NCBI GenBank assembly: GCA_964571605.1
Contig: CAZNCS010000001.1
Span: 28,303 to 92,302, forward strand
Source of the DNA: Leptospira_B sp964571605
GTDB lineage: Bacteria > Spirochaetota > Leptospiria > Leptospirales > Leptospiraceae
Direction: 5' to 3'
DNA: 64,000 nucleotides
Part shown: positions 33,942 through 42,909 of the stretch, piece after piece
Layout: every line of letters starts with the position of its first letter
Numbering within the stretch: position 1 is the stretch's first letter
Notes under the pieces: model-generated
Told to the model about the DNA's origin: nothing
What the model saw: only the letters and a program-made list of their open reading frames with translations
Databases searched by the model: none
Made by a program: the position numbers and the translations under genes

Positions 33942-36668
33942 TCAGGAATTTTCTCTTCCAGTGTTAAATTCTATGATAATTTTAGTGCCTCGATCGAGTT
34001 CGCTTTCCGCGGAAATTTTACCGTCCAAGGATTCTATCTGTGTTTTTGTAAGAAATAATCCTACACCCCTCGCTTCGGGATGTCTATGAAATGTTTTGTG
34101 TAAACCGAATAATTTGTTTCCGTATTTGTTTAGATCGATCCCGAGGCCATTGTCTTGGACGATTAGGTATTTTTGATTCTGCACGGTTTTAGTAAAAATA
34201 TGTATTTCGGGGGTACGTTTGGGGGATCTGTATTTTATGGAATTAGAAATTAGATTGAGGAAGATACTTTCCATATAAGAAGGGTTGTATTCCCATTCCG
34301 CCAGAGAGGAAAAGTCCGAAAGAATTTTTGCCTGCGATTCTAAAATTTGGCCCTCTAAAATTTTTGTGATCTTATTTAAAATAAGTTCGAATCGGATTTT
34401 TTCAATTTTACGTTTTGCAAATTCTTGGATTCTCAATACTTCCACCAAACTATCCAATGTTTCCTGTAGATAATTCACGGTAATTTTGAACTTGCCTATC
34501 AGAGATTGAACTTCCTCTTGTGTGTCTGCTTCTTGGATCAATTCAACAAGAGAAATTAAATTAGTTGTGGGAGCCCTTAAATTATGGGAAGTGATATGCG
34601 CATAATTCAAAAGTTGGGCGTTTCTCTGTCCCAATTGTGTGGCTAAAATTTCCAATTGTTTTTTGGTTTCTTCCAATCTCTGTTGGTAATCGACCGTTTC
34701 GGATATATTGGAACCGATTCCTAAAAATCCTGTGATCTCGGAATTTTGATCTCTGATGGCAGTGACTACCAATTGGACCGGAAAAACAGAACCGTCCTTT
34801 CTGCGGTATCTCCAAATTCTGGATTCGAATTGTTCTCTTCTCGCGATTTCAACAAGGGAATCGAAACCTTGGATTTGTTTTTTCAATTTATACGTAAGTT
34901 CTTCCGCTCTTTTTTCTATTTCTTCGGGCACATGAAAATATTCAGGTGTGAATTTTCCCACGATTTCCTCGGAAGAATAACCGAGTAAATTTTCCGCCCC
35001 TCGACTGAAATGAGTGATCAGTCCTTTTGCATCCGCTCGGATGATGGAAACCCGAGTGGCTGAGTCTAAAATTTGTTTCATTTCAAGATGGACTTCGAGA
35101 ATCGATTTTTCAGCGGCTTTTCTTTGGGTAATATCCTCTATCTGAGATACGAAATATAAAGGTTTACCCTGTTTGTCTTTCACTATAGAAACGCTTAAAC
35201 TAATCCAGATGACGGATCTATTCTTTCGAAAATATCGCTTTTCCATTTTGTAATCCGAAATTTCGCCCCGGAGCATTTTGCCTACATGATGTAAATCCGT
35301 TTCCAAATCGTCGGGGTGAGTGATGTCTTGGAAAGTTGTGGTTAGAAATTCTTCTTCCGGATAACCCAACATCTCACATAATTTTCGGTTTACTTTCAAC
35401 CATTTGCCTTCTGTCGAAACCAAAGCCATTCCGCATCCGTTGTTTTCGAAAGCACCACGAAAAGTCAGTTCGCTTAATAAAAGATCGTCTTCGATTCTTC
35501 TTCTTTCGTCTATGTCTTGGAATATCCCGTAAAGCCGAATACATTTGCCGTCTTCGATTTCCGCCTGGCCGAGTGTGCGGACCCATTTTGTTTTTCCTGA
35601 TTTTGTGACCAATTGTAAGTCTGTATCATATCCTATTCCGAGTTGGATCGCATCGGAAATTGCCTTTGCAATTCGAGATCTTTGTTCTCCTTCTTTGACA
35701 AATAAAACGAAATCGTCCATGGTAGGGGAATAGTCTTCTTCCACTTCATGGATTTCTTTGGTTTTTTTCGCCCATACGATTCTATCCGTACGCAAGTCGA
35801 TTTCCCAATTTCCAATTTTGGCGACTTCGTTCATTTTAGAGATGGTTTCTTGGTCTTTTCTACGCTCTTCCTCCGTTAGTCGGATGCTCGTGATATCCCA
35901 GTTGGTTCCGATCATTTGTGTAGGAGTTCCTTCCGAATTTCGTAGAACCGCTGCAATTGCTTTGATATAACGGACAGTGCCATCCGGCCAAACAACTCGG
36001 AACTCTGTATTAAATTCCCTATTACCTTTTACCGCGTTACTAAAATCGTCGGCTGCTCTGGCTTTATCGTCCGGGTGGAGGCCTTTTTCCCAGGCTTCAT
36101 ACGCTCCCGAAAATTCTTTTTCGGTAATTCCGTAAAGACGATACATTCCTTCGTCCCAGACCAATATATTTCGGACAATATCCAAATCCCAAATTCCTAT
36201 TTTCGCGGCTCGGGTTGCGAGTTTTAATCTTTGAGAAGTTTGGTGAAGAGATTCTTGGAAGGATTTATGTTTTGTAATATCTTGTAGAAGAAATAAAAAT
36301 TTATCCGGGGTATCTGTCTCTCGAATGACAAAACGAAAATACAATAGCGAAGAATCTTTGCCGACTAACCGAATCTCTTCGATACTCGTAAGAATTTTAT
36401 TTTGTGCTTCGGATAGAAGTTTATTCCATTTATGAAGATCTTCCGCGAGAATATGTGAGAGAAAAGTTTTGTAAGAAAGACTTTTTTCCGGTTCGAGCCC
36501 GAGTTTTTCCGAAAGTTTTGAAGGAAGATTTGTTTGCAAAGAAGGGATTTCCATCTCCCAAACATATGTGTCGAAAAGTTCAGTAATGAGACTAAGAGCT
36601 TTTTTCTCCGTGTCGGAATGTAATACGGGAAGACCCAATTCTTCCGGGTTTTTATTTGTCTCTTGCAT
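33942..36668 (-). CDS. Multi-PAS sensor histidine kinase
   Basis: 908 residues, no membrane segment. Five PAS-type domains in a row can be traced (about 10-130, 140-270, 280-395, 400-525 and 530-660), the second and fourth having PAS_3/PAC ends such as IGTNWDIT and VSQIEDITQRK. The dimerisation helix holds the phospho-accepting His in AHITSHNLRAPTTNL. The ATPase domain has the N box (NLISNSIKYRSP), DNGLGID and GVGLFLTKTQIE. No response regulator is next to it, so its partner is elsewhere. Its start overlaps the longest, probably false, upstream extension of the enoyl-CoA hydratase frame; the two genes are divergent. Confidence 0.9.
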   Translation of the reverse strand: MQETNKNPEELGLPVLHSDTEKKALSLITELFDTYVWEMEIPSLQTNLPSKLSEKLGLEPEKSLSYKTFLSHILAEDLHKWNKLLSEAQNKILTSIEEIRLVGKDSSLLYFRFVIRETDTPDKFLFLLQDITKHKSFQESLHQTSQRLKLATRAAKIGIWDLDIVRNILVWDEGMYRLYGITEKEFSGAYEAWEKGLHPDDKARAADDFSNAVKGNREFNTEFRVVWPDGTVRYIKAIAAVLRNSEGTPTQMIGTNWDITSIRLTEEERRKDQETISKMNEVAKIGNWEIDLRTDRIVWAKKTKEIHEVEEDYSPTMDDFVLFVKEGEQRSRIAKAISDAIQLGIGYDTDLQLVTKSGKTKWVRTLGQAEIEDGKCIRLYGIFQDIDERRRIEDDLLLSELTFRGAFENNGCGMALVSTEGKWLKVNRKLCEMLGYPEEEFLTTTFQDITHPDDLETDLHHVGKMLRGEISDYKMEKRYFRKNRSVIWISLSVSIVKDKQGKPLYFVSQIEDITQRKAAEKSILEVHLEMKQILDSATRVSIIRADAKGLITHFSRGAENLLGYSSEEIVGKFTPEYFHVPEEIEKRAEELTYKLKKQIQGFDSLVEIARREQFESRIWRYRRKDGSVFPVQLVVTAIRDQNSEITGFLGIGSNISETVDYQQRLEETKKQLEILATQLGQRNAQLLNYAHITSHNLRAPTTNLISLVELIQEADTQEEVQSLIGKFKITVNYLQETLDSLVEVLRIQEFAKRKIEKIRFELILNKITKILEGQILESQAKILSDFSSLAEWEYNPSYMESIFLNLISNSIKYRSPKRTPEIHIFTKTVQNQKYLIVQDNGLGIDLNKYGNKLFGLHKTFHRHPEARGVGLFLTKTQIESLDGKISAESELDRGTKIIIEFNTGRENS

Positions 36669-36817
36669 ATAATTTGTGGGTATTACGGTTTTTGTTAGAC
36701 GAATTGGCTCGATCGGTCAGGGAGACTCTTGCTGAAATTTTACTCTCTTGGGCAAGTCTGCGAATATCAAACAAAAAAGTTGTTTCGAGAAAGAAGATAA
36801 AAGATAATATTCCGAGA

Positions 36818-37624
36818 ATGTCTAACCCTCCCTTACTCACTCGAATACATGATACTCAAGGAGGACGTATCCTCCAGATTACAATGAATCGTCCCGAAGT
36901 TCATAACGCCGTGAATAAGGAAATGGCGGATCTTTTTTTGAAAACATGGACCGGTTTTCAGTCCGACGATTCCTTAACAGTAGCTGTACTTCATGGGGCG
37001 GGGGATAAATCGTTTTCTGCAGGCGCCGATCTTACCGCTTTGGATTTATTGGCGGATTTATATACGGAGGAACCTGAAAAAAAGAATTATCCCAGGACGG
37101 ATCCAGGGCCTTTGGGCGGTTCAAGATTGGTGATTAAAAAACCGGTGATCACAGTTTCACATGGATACACGTATGCAGGAGGGTTGGAATTATTTTGCCA
37201 TGGACATATTCGTATCGCAGAACCACAGGCGATTTTTTCCGTCGCTTGTAGACGATGGGGAGTTCCTTTAGTCGACGGAGGAACAGTGTATCTTCCTAGA
37301 TTGCTCGGGTGGGGGGCGGCGCTCCCTTTAATTTTAACAGGCCAAAGAATCAGAGCAGAAAGAGCTTACCAACTCGGACTCGTTTGGGAACTTGCCAAAA
37401 AAGGAAAGGGACTCGAAAGAGCGTTTTCCTACGCGACTCAATTATGTAAACAACCTAGAGACGCTATGTTCGCGGATTTGGCCTCGGTGATAGACGGAGG
37501 AAATCTTTCTGTATCCGATGCTTTAATTCGAGAGGCAGAAAACACTTATCCTGTAATGGAAAGTGAAAGTACAAAAAACGGAGTCAAAAAATTTCTGGAA
37601 GGAGAAAGATTTTGGTTCCGTTAG
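36818..37624 (+). CDS. Enoyl-CoA hydratase/isomerase (crotonase) family protein
   Basis: 268 residues. Signatures are NRPEVHNAVNKEM, the oxyanion-hole loop SAGADLTALDLL, and VSHGYTYAGGLELFCHGHIRIAEPQAIF with the second oxyanion-hole Gly. Crotonase-fold enzymes add water to enoyl-CoA or isomerise it in fatty-acid oxidation. The acidic catalytic residue position (RWGVPLVDGG) is ordinary for the group, but the exact reaction cannot be assigned. The open frame starts at 36656, within the divergent kinase gene; the ATG at 36818 gives the family's usual length and N-terminus. Single gene. Confidence 0.88.
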   Translation: MSNPPLLTRIHDTQGGRILQITMNRPEVHNAVNKEMADLFLKTWTGFQSDDSLTVAVLHGAGDKSFSAGADLTALDLLADLYTEEPEKKNYPRTDPGPLGGSRLVIKKPVITVSHGYTYAGGLELFCHGHIRIAEPQAIFSVACRRWGVPLVDGGTVYLPRLLGWGAALPLILTGQRIRAERAYQLGLVWELAKKGKGLERAFSYATQLCKQPRDAMFADLASVIDGGNLSVSDALIREAENTYPVMESESTKNGVKKFLEGERFWFR

Positions 37625-37640
37625 AATAAAATATCGTTTA

Positions 37641-37934
37641 TCATAATTTCCATCCGGAAGGTCTTCCAACGTTATGAAATCTTCCCGATGGAACATGAAA
37701 CGGATTATGGCCTCCGTTTCCTCCCCCGGATGAACGATATTGGGGATAGTTATTGTACGATCTATAGGCACGATAATTATAACCCTGATTCGTATAGTCG
37801 CAATTATAAGAATAGCAGCTATTCCTATAATATCTATCTCCATTCCCATCTAAACTTGCGCATCCCATCGAACCCAAAAAAAGGAAACCGACGATAAAGA
37901 GAAAATGGAAAGTTTTTCTGTTTCTAAGAAGCAT
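37641..37934 (-). CDS. Small Tyr/Asn/Gly-rich lipoprotein
   Basis: 97 residues with a type II signal peptide (KTFHFLFIVGFLFLGSMGC, lipobox GSMGC). The mature part is rich in Tyr, Asn, Ser and Gly (NCDYTNQGYNYRAYRSYNNY) and looks disordered. A strong GGAGGAATC precedes the start. Convergent with the enoyl-CoA hydratase gene, 16 bp apart. Membrane-anchored; function unknown. Confidence 0.8.
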   Translation of the reverse strand: MLLRNRKTFHFLFIVGFLFLGSMGCASLDGNGDRYYRNSCYSYNCDYTNQGYNYRAYRSYNNYPQYRSSGGGNGGHNPFHVPSGRFHNVGRPSGWKL

Positions 37935-38111
37935 AAAAAGATTCCTCCTTTCTATTCTTTAAGACCTCTTATGGTTTCATTTCTTTCCGTATCTACTTTT
38001 GTATCGTTGATTCCCTTATACGGGCTTACGCAAGGAATTCCATTGCGAAGATTTTTCATAAGATTATTTTAAAATGATCCGGAGTTATTTATCCGGTACA
38101 GGAGTTAATAT

Positions 38112-38381
38112 ATGCGACGAACTAAAATTATCTACGCGCTATTCATCCTTTTAAGTATTACTTTGTTTTCTGCCTGCCAAACATATGATGATTTGTATGG
38201 AACGGGAGACGATGATAAGAAGAAAAAAAGTGAATGTACAGCGGCGGCAGCTCTTTATTTGAGTTGCGTAAATATGAATCCGGGCGCGGGATCCACAGCT
38301 TGCTCTTCTACTTACCTTGTAACAGTTGCGGCCTGCGGTTATGGCGCCGGTGGAGCAGGTGGTGGCGGAGGCGGATATTAA
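38112..38381 (+). CDS. Small Cys-rich lipoprotein
   Basis: 89 residues with a type II signal peptide ending LFSAC (lipobox). The mature part has a Lys/Asp linker, then CTAAAALYLSC and CSSTYLVTVAAC, four Cys that may form two disulfides, and a closing Gly run (GAGGAGGGGGGY). I do not recognise the family; small lipoproteins like this are common in Leptospira. A clear terminator lies behind it. Confidence 0.8.
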   Translation: MRRTKIIYALFILLSITLFSACQTYDDLYGTGDDDKKKKSECTAAAALYLSCVNMNPGAGSTACSSTYLVTVAACGYGAGGAGGGGGGY

Positions 38382-38431
38382 TTTTCATCCAATCTCTTAA
38401 TTACTCGATCGAACACACCCTTTTGACCTAC

Positions 38432-38464
38432 GGGATGGAAAGAAATTTCCGTCCCCTTTTTTTT
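38432..38464 (+). terminator. Rho-independent terminator
   Basis: GGGATGGAAA (38432-38441) pairs with TTTCCGTCCC (38446-38455; one G-T pair), followed by C and eight T (38457-38464). Confidence 0.85.
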
Positions 38465-38568
38465 ATCTGAATGGTTTTAGAAGATAATTCTGAAATATCT
38501 TAGATTATTAAAATACCGCTCGTGAAATATTGAATTCTAAACTATGTGCTTCTAATCAAAGGAATTGA

Positions 38569-39492
38569 TTATTTGTCCTGATTCAGGATTTCCACATTCC
38601 ATTCTTTTAAATTTTTTAGAACAAAATTCAAAAGAGTTTCCTGGGTTTTACGGGCGTCTCCACCCGGCGCTAGAGCAGGCCCGAATCTCATATGAATTCT
38701 TCGATCTCTGCTCAAACTTCCCAAATCTTTTAGTATTTTTCCATTCTCCCAAAAATCTGTTTTAATGGCGAACGGAACAACCGGGACCCCGGCTCGGGAG
38801 GCTAATTTGACTGCGATGGAATTAAACTCGGCTGGATTGAATGTTCTTGTGCGAGTGCTTTGAGGAAAGACTACGATGGAGATTCCTTTTTTTAAAAGGT
38901 TCTGACCTTCTTCCAAAACTTTTACTAAATCTTCTCTGGGATTGTCCCTACCTACTGCGATAGGATCTCTGGATCTCATAATCGGTCCGAAAAAATTTCC
39001 TTTGATTAGGCTTTCTTTCACTACATAGGTAAGTCTTCTATGAGGAACCAGAAAATAGGGGAATACGAAAGTTTCTAAAACGCTCATATGATTTCCGGCA
39101 AAGATAACAGGACCTTGGGGAGAAATTACGTTTTCGATTCCTTCGATTAAGAATTTTCCTTCGCATCCTTCTACTGCGTCTAGAATACCTCCGGATAGCA
39201 CGATCCATTTCGGATCAAAAAATTCTTTTCGGAGAGCGATTTTTCGACCTTTTATAATTTGGTTAAAATAACCGAGTATAAATGTTATATCACTTCTGAA
39301 TAAAATTTTGTCCAAAAGCCATCTTTTACGATTCGGAGGAGTGACGTAACGTAGAGTCACCCCGTCTCTGAGTTCGATGGGGGAACCCAATTCTTCCTTG
39401 GTCAAATCGTAAACCCCTGTTTTTAACGCGGAGTCCGGAATTTTTACCTTAGGAGTTGTAATTTTATCGTGTATGGATTCGGTTAGGCTCAA
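38569..39492 (-). CDS. 1-acyl-sn-glycerol-3-phosphate acyltransferase (PlsC-like)
   Basis: 307 residues. The acyltransferase block has NHMSVLETFVFPYFL (the H(X)4D motif with Glu in place of Asp, as in one PlsC branch), the glycerol-phosphate contact region FFGPIMRSRDPIAVGRDN, and FPQSTRTRTF (FPEGTRS-like). It transfers an acyl chain in phospholipid synthesis; substrate range unknown. The preceding 90 residues are of no recognised family. The gene stands alone, in the same direction as leuCD with a 123-bp gap. Confidence 0.85.
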   Translation of the reverse strand: MSLTESIHDKITTPKVKIPDSALKTGVYDLTKEELGSPIELRDGVTLRYVTPPNRKRWLLDKILFRSDITFILGYFNQIIKGRKIALRKEFFDPKWIVLSGGILDAVEGCEGKFLIEGIENVISPQGPVIFAGNHMSVLETFVFPYFLVPHRRLTYVVKESLIKGNFFGPIMRSRDPIAVGRDNPREDLVKVLEEGQNLLKKGISIVVFPQSTRTRTFNPAEFNSIAVKLASRAGVPVVPFAIKTDFWENGKILKDLGSLSRDRRIHMRFGPALAPGGDARKTQETLLNFVLKNLKEWNVEILNQDK

Positions 39493-39615
39493 TCTGGGAA
39501 TTCCTTTTCAAAGTCGAAAGAATTTAGACGAACATCTTATTTTCCCCCGATTTCTTTTCCAGCGAATTCCCAGTTTTATATCTATTTCCAAAACGCCCGA
39601 TTTAGGTGGGAATTC

Positions 39616-40242
39616 CTACCATTGTACCAAAAGAAACGGGTGTTCGGTAAAATGACGCTCTTGGAAGACTTGTATCTTTTCCGCTTCCCTGAGCGTAAGG
39701 TCGATATCGTCCCAACCATTTCGAATCCGATCCACTGAGTTTTGGTCCAAACTAAAATGGAATATTTTGTCTCCCGCTTCCAAGGTTAGAGTTTCCAAAT
39801 CAACTGTGATTTCTCTTCCCGGTATCATTTCCAACCATTCGGTAATCTCCGAAATTTCTTTCTTAGAAAGCCGAACGAGAGCGATTCCATTTTTAGGAGA
39901 ATTCAGTGAGAATATATCCGCAAAAGAAGGCGCGATCACTACTTTAAAACCGAAGTCCGCCAAAGCCCAGGGAGCGTGTTCCCGACTAGAACCGCATCCG
40001 AAATTATCTCCGGCGATTAGAACATTTGCATTTTGGAACGGTTCTCGATTCAAAACAAATTCAGGATTTAGAATATTCCCCTCCACATCGGAATATCTCC
40101 AATCGTGAAAAAGATGTTTTCCAAAACCGGTTCGGTCCACTTTTTTCATAAACTGTTTGGGTAATATTTGGTCCGTATCTATATCCGCTCTGGGGATGTT
40201 TACGGCAACCCCCGTATGTGTCGTCCAAGGTTTACGTTTCAT
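39616..40242 (-). CDS. leuD: 3-isopropylmalate dehydratase small subunit LeuD
   Basis: 208 residues from the ATG at 40242 (MKRKPWTTHTGVAVNIPRAD). Signatures are IDTDQILPKQF, NVLIAGDNFGCGSSREHAPWAL and FADIFSLNSPKNGI. With LeuC it forms the aconitase-type isomerase that turns 2-isopropylmalate into 3-isopropylmalate in leucine synthesis. The frame is open further upstream within leuC, but the ATG overlapping the leuC stop by 4 nt is the family start. Confidence 0.95.
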   Translation of the reverse strand: MKRKPWTTHTGVAVNIPRADIDTDQILPKQFMKKVDRTGFGKHLFHDWRYSDVEGNILNPEFVLNREPFQNANVLIAGDNFGCGSSREHAPWALADFGFKVVIAPSFADIFSLNSPKNGIALVRLSKKEISEITEWLEMIPGREITVDLETLTLEAGDKIFHFSLDQNSVDRIRNGWDDIDLTLREAEKIQVFQERHFTEHPFLLVQW

Positions 40243-41642
40243 GCTAAATTCCTCACGTCTGAAAATTTTCCTGTGACTGCAGCAGCTACCGCCATCGCAG
40301 GACTTACTAAATGTGTTCTTCCGCCTCTCCCTTGTCTTCCTTCGAAGTTTCGATTGGAAGTGGAGGCGCACCTTTCTCGGGAAGCCAATACATCGTCGTT
40401 CATCGCTAAACACAGAGAGCAACCGGGTTCTCTCCATTCGAAACCGGCCTCCTTGAAAATTTGGTCGAGTCCTTCCGCTTCGGCTTGTCGTTTTACGGAG
40501 CCAGAACCAGGGACGACTAACGCGATGACCTTTGCATGGACTTTTCTTCCTTTGGCGATTTCTGCCGCCGCTCTTAAGTCCTCAATTCTAGAATTCGTAC
40601 AGGAGCAGATAAAAACCTTATCCACTTCTATTTCAGAAAGAGGAGTGCCGGGTTTTAGGCCCATATATTCCAAGGCTTTATTCGCGGTTTCTCGTTTATT
40701 AGAATCTTCGAATTTTTGGGGATCAGGAACGACGGAGCCGATCGGTAAACTCTGAGAAGGATTGGTTCCCCAAGTCACCTGAGGTTCTATTTCGGAAAGA
40801 TCTAACTCTACGATTTTATCAAAAGAAGCATTCGTATCAGAATGAAATGTTTTCCAATAGGAAACCGCTCGTTCGAAATTTTCGCCCTTAGGGGTCAATT
40901 TTCGTCCATACAAATAATCGAATGTAATTTGGTCCGGAGCGACAAGTCCTGCTCGGGCTCCCGCTTCTATGCTCATATTACAGAGAGTCATTCTTCCTTC
41001 CATGGAAAGAGAATCGATCCATTCTCCTTTATACTCCATAACGTAACCCTGACCACCTGCGGTACCAATTTTGGAGATAAGAGCTAAGACAATATCTTTT
41101 GCAAAAATTCCGTATCCTGGAAAATTTTTAAAACGAACCAGCATAGATTTCGATTTAGGTTGTTTTAATGTTTGAGTGGCGAGTACATGTTCGACTTCGC
41201 TTGTTCCGATTCCGAAAGCCAGGGAACCGAAAGCTCCATGAGTCGCGGTATGGGAGTCGCCGCAGACTAAAACTGTTCCAGGAAGAGTAAAACCCAATTC
41301 CGGGCCGAGTACATGAACGATTCCTTGTTCCGGATTTTCGGGTCCATATAAGACCAAACCGAAATCTTCGCAATTTTTTTCCATCGTGTCTATTTGGATC
41401 CTAGAGACCGGGCCTGCCGCGTCGCGATTCCCTCTGTCTTTGGTGGAAACATTATGATCCACAACTCCGAAGGTCAGATCGGGTCTATGTATTTTTCTTC
41501 CTTTTTCTCTCAGTCCCTCGAAAGCCTGGGCAGAAGTAACTTCGTGCAAAATATGCCGATCCACGAATAATAAATCCTCCGTTTCCGAGGACCTGCCGAT
41601 CCGATTGTTTTCCCAGATTTTATCGTATAAGGTTTTTCCCAT
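40239..41642 (-). CDS. leuC: 3-isopropylmalate dehydratase large subunit LeuC
   Basis: 467 residues, the usual LeuC length. It begins MGKTLYDKIWENN and has VCGDSHTATHGAFGSLAFGIG, the [4Fe-4S] Cys in FICSCTNSRIEDL and the two others in PGCSLCLAMNDD. It shares a transcript with leuD and is divergent from a LysR regulator whose operator dyad lies in the 103-bp gap. Confidence 0.96.
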   Translation of the reverse strand: MGKTLYDKIWENNRIGRSSETEDLLFVDRHILHEVTSAQAFEGLREKGRKIHRPDLTFGVVDHNVSTKDRGNRDAAGPVSRIQIDTMEKNCEDFGLVLYGPENPEQGIVHVLGPELGFTLPGTVLVCGDSHTATHGAFGSLAFGIGTSEVEHVLATQTLKQPKSKSMLVRFKNFPGYGIFAKDIVLALISKIGTAGGQGYVMEYKGEWIDSLSMEGRMTLCNMSIEAGARAGLVAPDQITFDYLYGRKLTPKGENFERAVSYWKTFHSDTNASFDKIVELDLSEIEPQVTWGTNPSQSLPIGSVVPDPQKFEDSNKRETANKALEYMGLKPGTPLSEIEVDKVFICSCTNSRIEDLRAAAEIAKGRKVHAKVIALVVPGSGSVKRQAEAEGLDQIFKEAGFEWREPGCSLCLAMNDDVLASRERCASTSNRNFEGRQGRGGRTHLVSPAMAVAAAVTGKFSDVRNLA

Positions 41643-41713
41643 TTCTTTCTCTCCGATTTAGAAATAAGGTAGCAAAAAATTGAATATAATGCAAATAAAT
41701 TGGATCTATATAT

Positions 41714-41734
41714 TGTATAACTAAAAGTTATACA
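41714..41734. promoter_or_regulatory. LysR-type operator dyad
   Basis: TGTATAAC-TAAAA-GTTATACA: 8-bp perfect arms, 5-bp centre, in the leuC-LysR gap just before the LysR start. It contains a T-N11-A core, the classic LysR binding pattern. Confidence 0.6.
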
Positions 41735-41745
41735 TGGGAACTTTT

Positions 41746-42621
41746 ATGGAATTCAGGCAAATTAGGTATTTTTTGGAAATCGCGGACGCAGGTACTTTTC
41801 AGAAAGCAGCAGGCAGAATGGGGCTGACCCAACCTGCCTTATCCAGACAAATCTCCTTATTGGAAAAGGAACTAGGAGTTTCTGTCCTGGAAAGAGGAGG
41901 CAAAGAAGTTCGGCTCACTCATGAGGGTGAAATTTTTTACGAATATGCAAAACGTATGAAAGTTCTCACCGAAGAAATGCAATCCGGGATGTCAGGCGAT
42001 CGGGAATTGTCGGGGCATTATTCCATTTCTGCGGGGGGTACTGTCGCAGCCTGGATTCTCCCAGGTATACTTAAAGAAATTCTAAACAAACGACCTAAAC
42101 TTTCTTTGTCGGTTAGAGAAGGGGACGCCCAGGAAACAAAAGAAGCACTTTTAGAAGGGGAAGTCGACCTGGGGATACTAACTGGTCCGGTTTTGGAACC
42201 GGGGCTTACGTCTAAAGAATTTTTGTCGGATCGGATTTTTCCCGTTGCTGCGAAAGACCATCCCATTTTTCTAAAAAAGAAAATCAGAATCGAAGATTTA
42301 TTAAACGAATCTTTCGTTCTATTTCATCCCGCATCCGCTTTAAGAAGAGCCGTAGAAAAGAAAATCAAATCTTTTGCCAAGGAGATGCGCCCTAAGATTG
42401 GAATGGAATTGCGAAGTGTGGAGTCGGTAATCAAATCTCTGGAAGCAGGGCTCGGTATCGGTTTTTTATCGGAGTATACTTTGAGTCCTAAATTGAAAAA
42501 AATCCCGATACCCGACTGGATCACTGAAAGAAAATTTTATCTGAGTTACCGAAAAAAAACTCACCCTGGTCTTGTTTTGCTCGCAGAGGAAATTTATGCG
42601 CGGAGAGGAAAAGAGAAGTAA
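41746..42621 (+). CDS. LysR-family transcriptional regulator
   Basis: 291 residues: a LysR helix-turn-helix (about 1-60; MEFRQIRYFLEIADAGTFQKAAGRMGLTQPALSRQISLLEKELG) and a periplasmic-binding-protein-like effector domain (about 90-290). The frame also has an ATG at 41734, but that one is part of the operator dyad and lacks a ribosome binding site, whereas the ATG at 41746 has GGGA before it. Its divergent position suggests that it controls leuCD and itself, with a leucine-pathway intermediate as likely effector (inference). Confidence 0.92.
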   Translation: MEFRQIRYFLEIADAGTFQKAAGRMGLTQPALSRQISLLEKELGVSVLERGGKEVRLTHEGEIFYEYAKRMKVLTEEMQSGMSGDRELSGHYSISAGGTVAAWILPGILKEILNKRPKLSLSVREGDAQETKEALLEGEVDLGILTGPVLEPGLTSKEFLSDRIFPVAAKDHPIFLKKKIRIEDLLNESFVLFHPASALRRAVEKKIKSFAKEMRPKIGMELRSVESVIKSLEAGLGIGFLSEYTLSPKLKKIPIPDWITERKFYLSYRKKTHPGLVLLAEEIYARRGKEK

Positions 42622-42669
42622 TTCTCGTAAAGGTGCGTCCGACATAGAGATAGTTCAAGTAAAATTAGA

Positions 42670-42860
42670 ACTTGGACCGGAGGCTTCCCGAATTTGTATA
42701 TGTTGGAATTCCCACTAATCCTGAGTGGCCCCCGCCCTGTTCGGGTGGCGGAGGTGGGTTGCTTAGTGGGAGAGCCTGGGTTTCGCTATATCAGAAAAAT
42801 ATAAAACTTGCAATAGGAAAATTTATCCTCAAAAATGTGGGAACTGTCACATATTTACAG
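42670..42860. repeat. GC-rich structured element, possible interspersed repeat
   Basis: In an A+T-rich gap of 288 bp, TCCCACTAA (42710-42718) and TTAGTGGGA (42763-42771) form perfect 9-bp arms; inside them CCCCCGCC (42729-42736) pairs with GGCGGAGG (42747-42754; one mismatch). A TGTGGGAACTGTCACA motif follows near 42837. Similar GTGGGAAxTxxCACA-type pieces recur in Leptospira genomes to my recollection; this should be checked. A 68-codon frame across it is not a credible gene. Confidence 0.45.
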
Positions 42861-42909
42861 ATCCCTGATGAAAAGTAAGATCTAAGCGGAGCGATGAACT
42901 TCGCGAGAA

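Noticed and set aside
36656..36817. N-terminal extension of the enoyl-CoA hydratase frame
   Set aside because: Overlaps the divergent five-PAS kinase and does not match the family start; ATG 36818 is better.
38553..38571. Inverted repeat TAATCAA-AGGAA-TTGATTA at the end of the plsC-like gene
   Set aside because: Overlaps the stop codon, lacks a U-tract, and is short enough to be chance.
40243..40437. N-terminal extension of the LeuD frame
   Set aside because: Lies inside leuC; the ATGA overlap start at 40242 gives the normal LeuD N-terminus.
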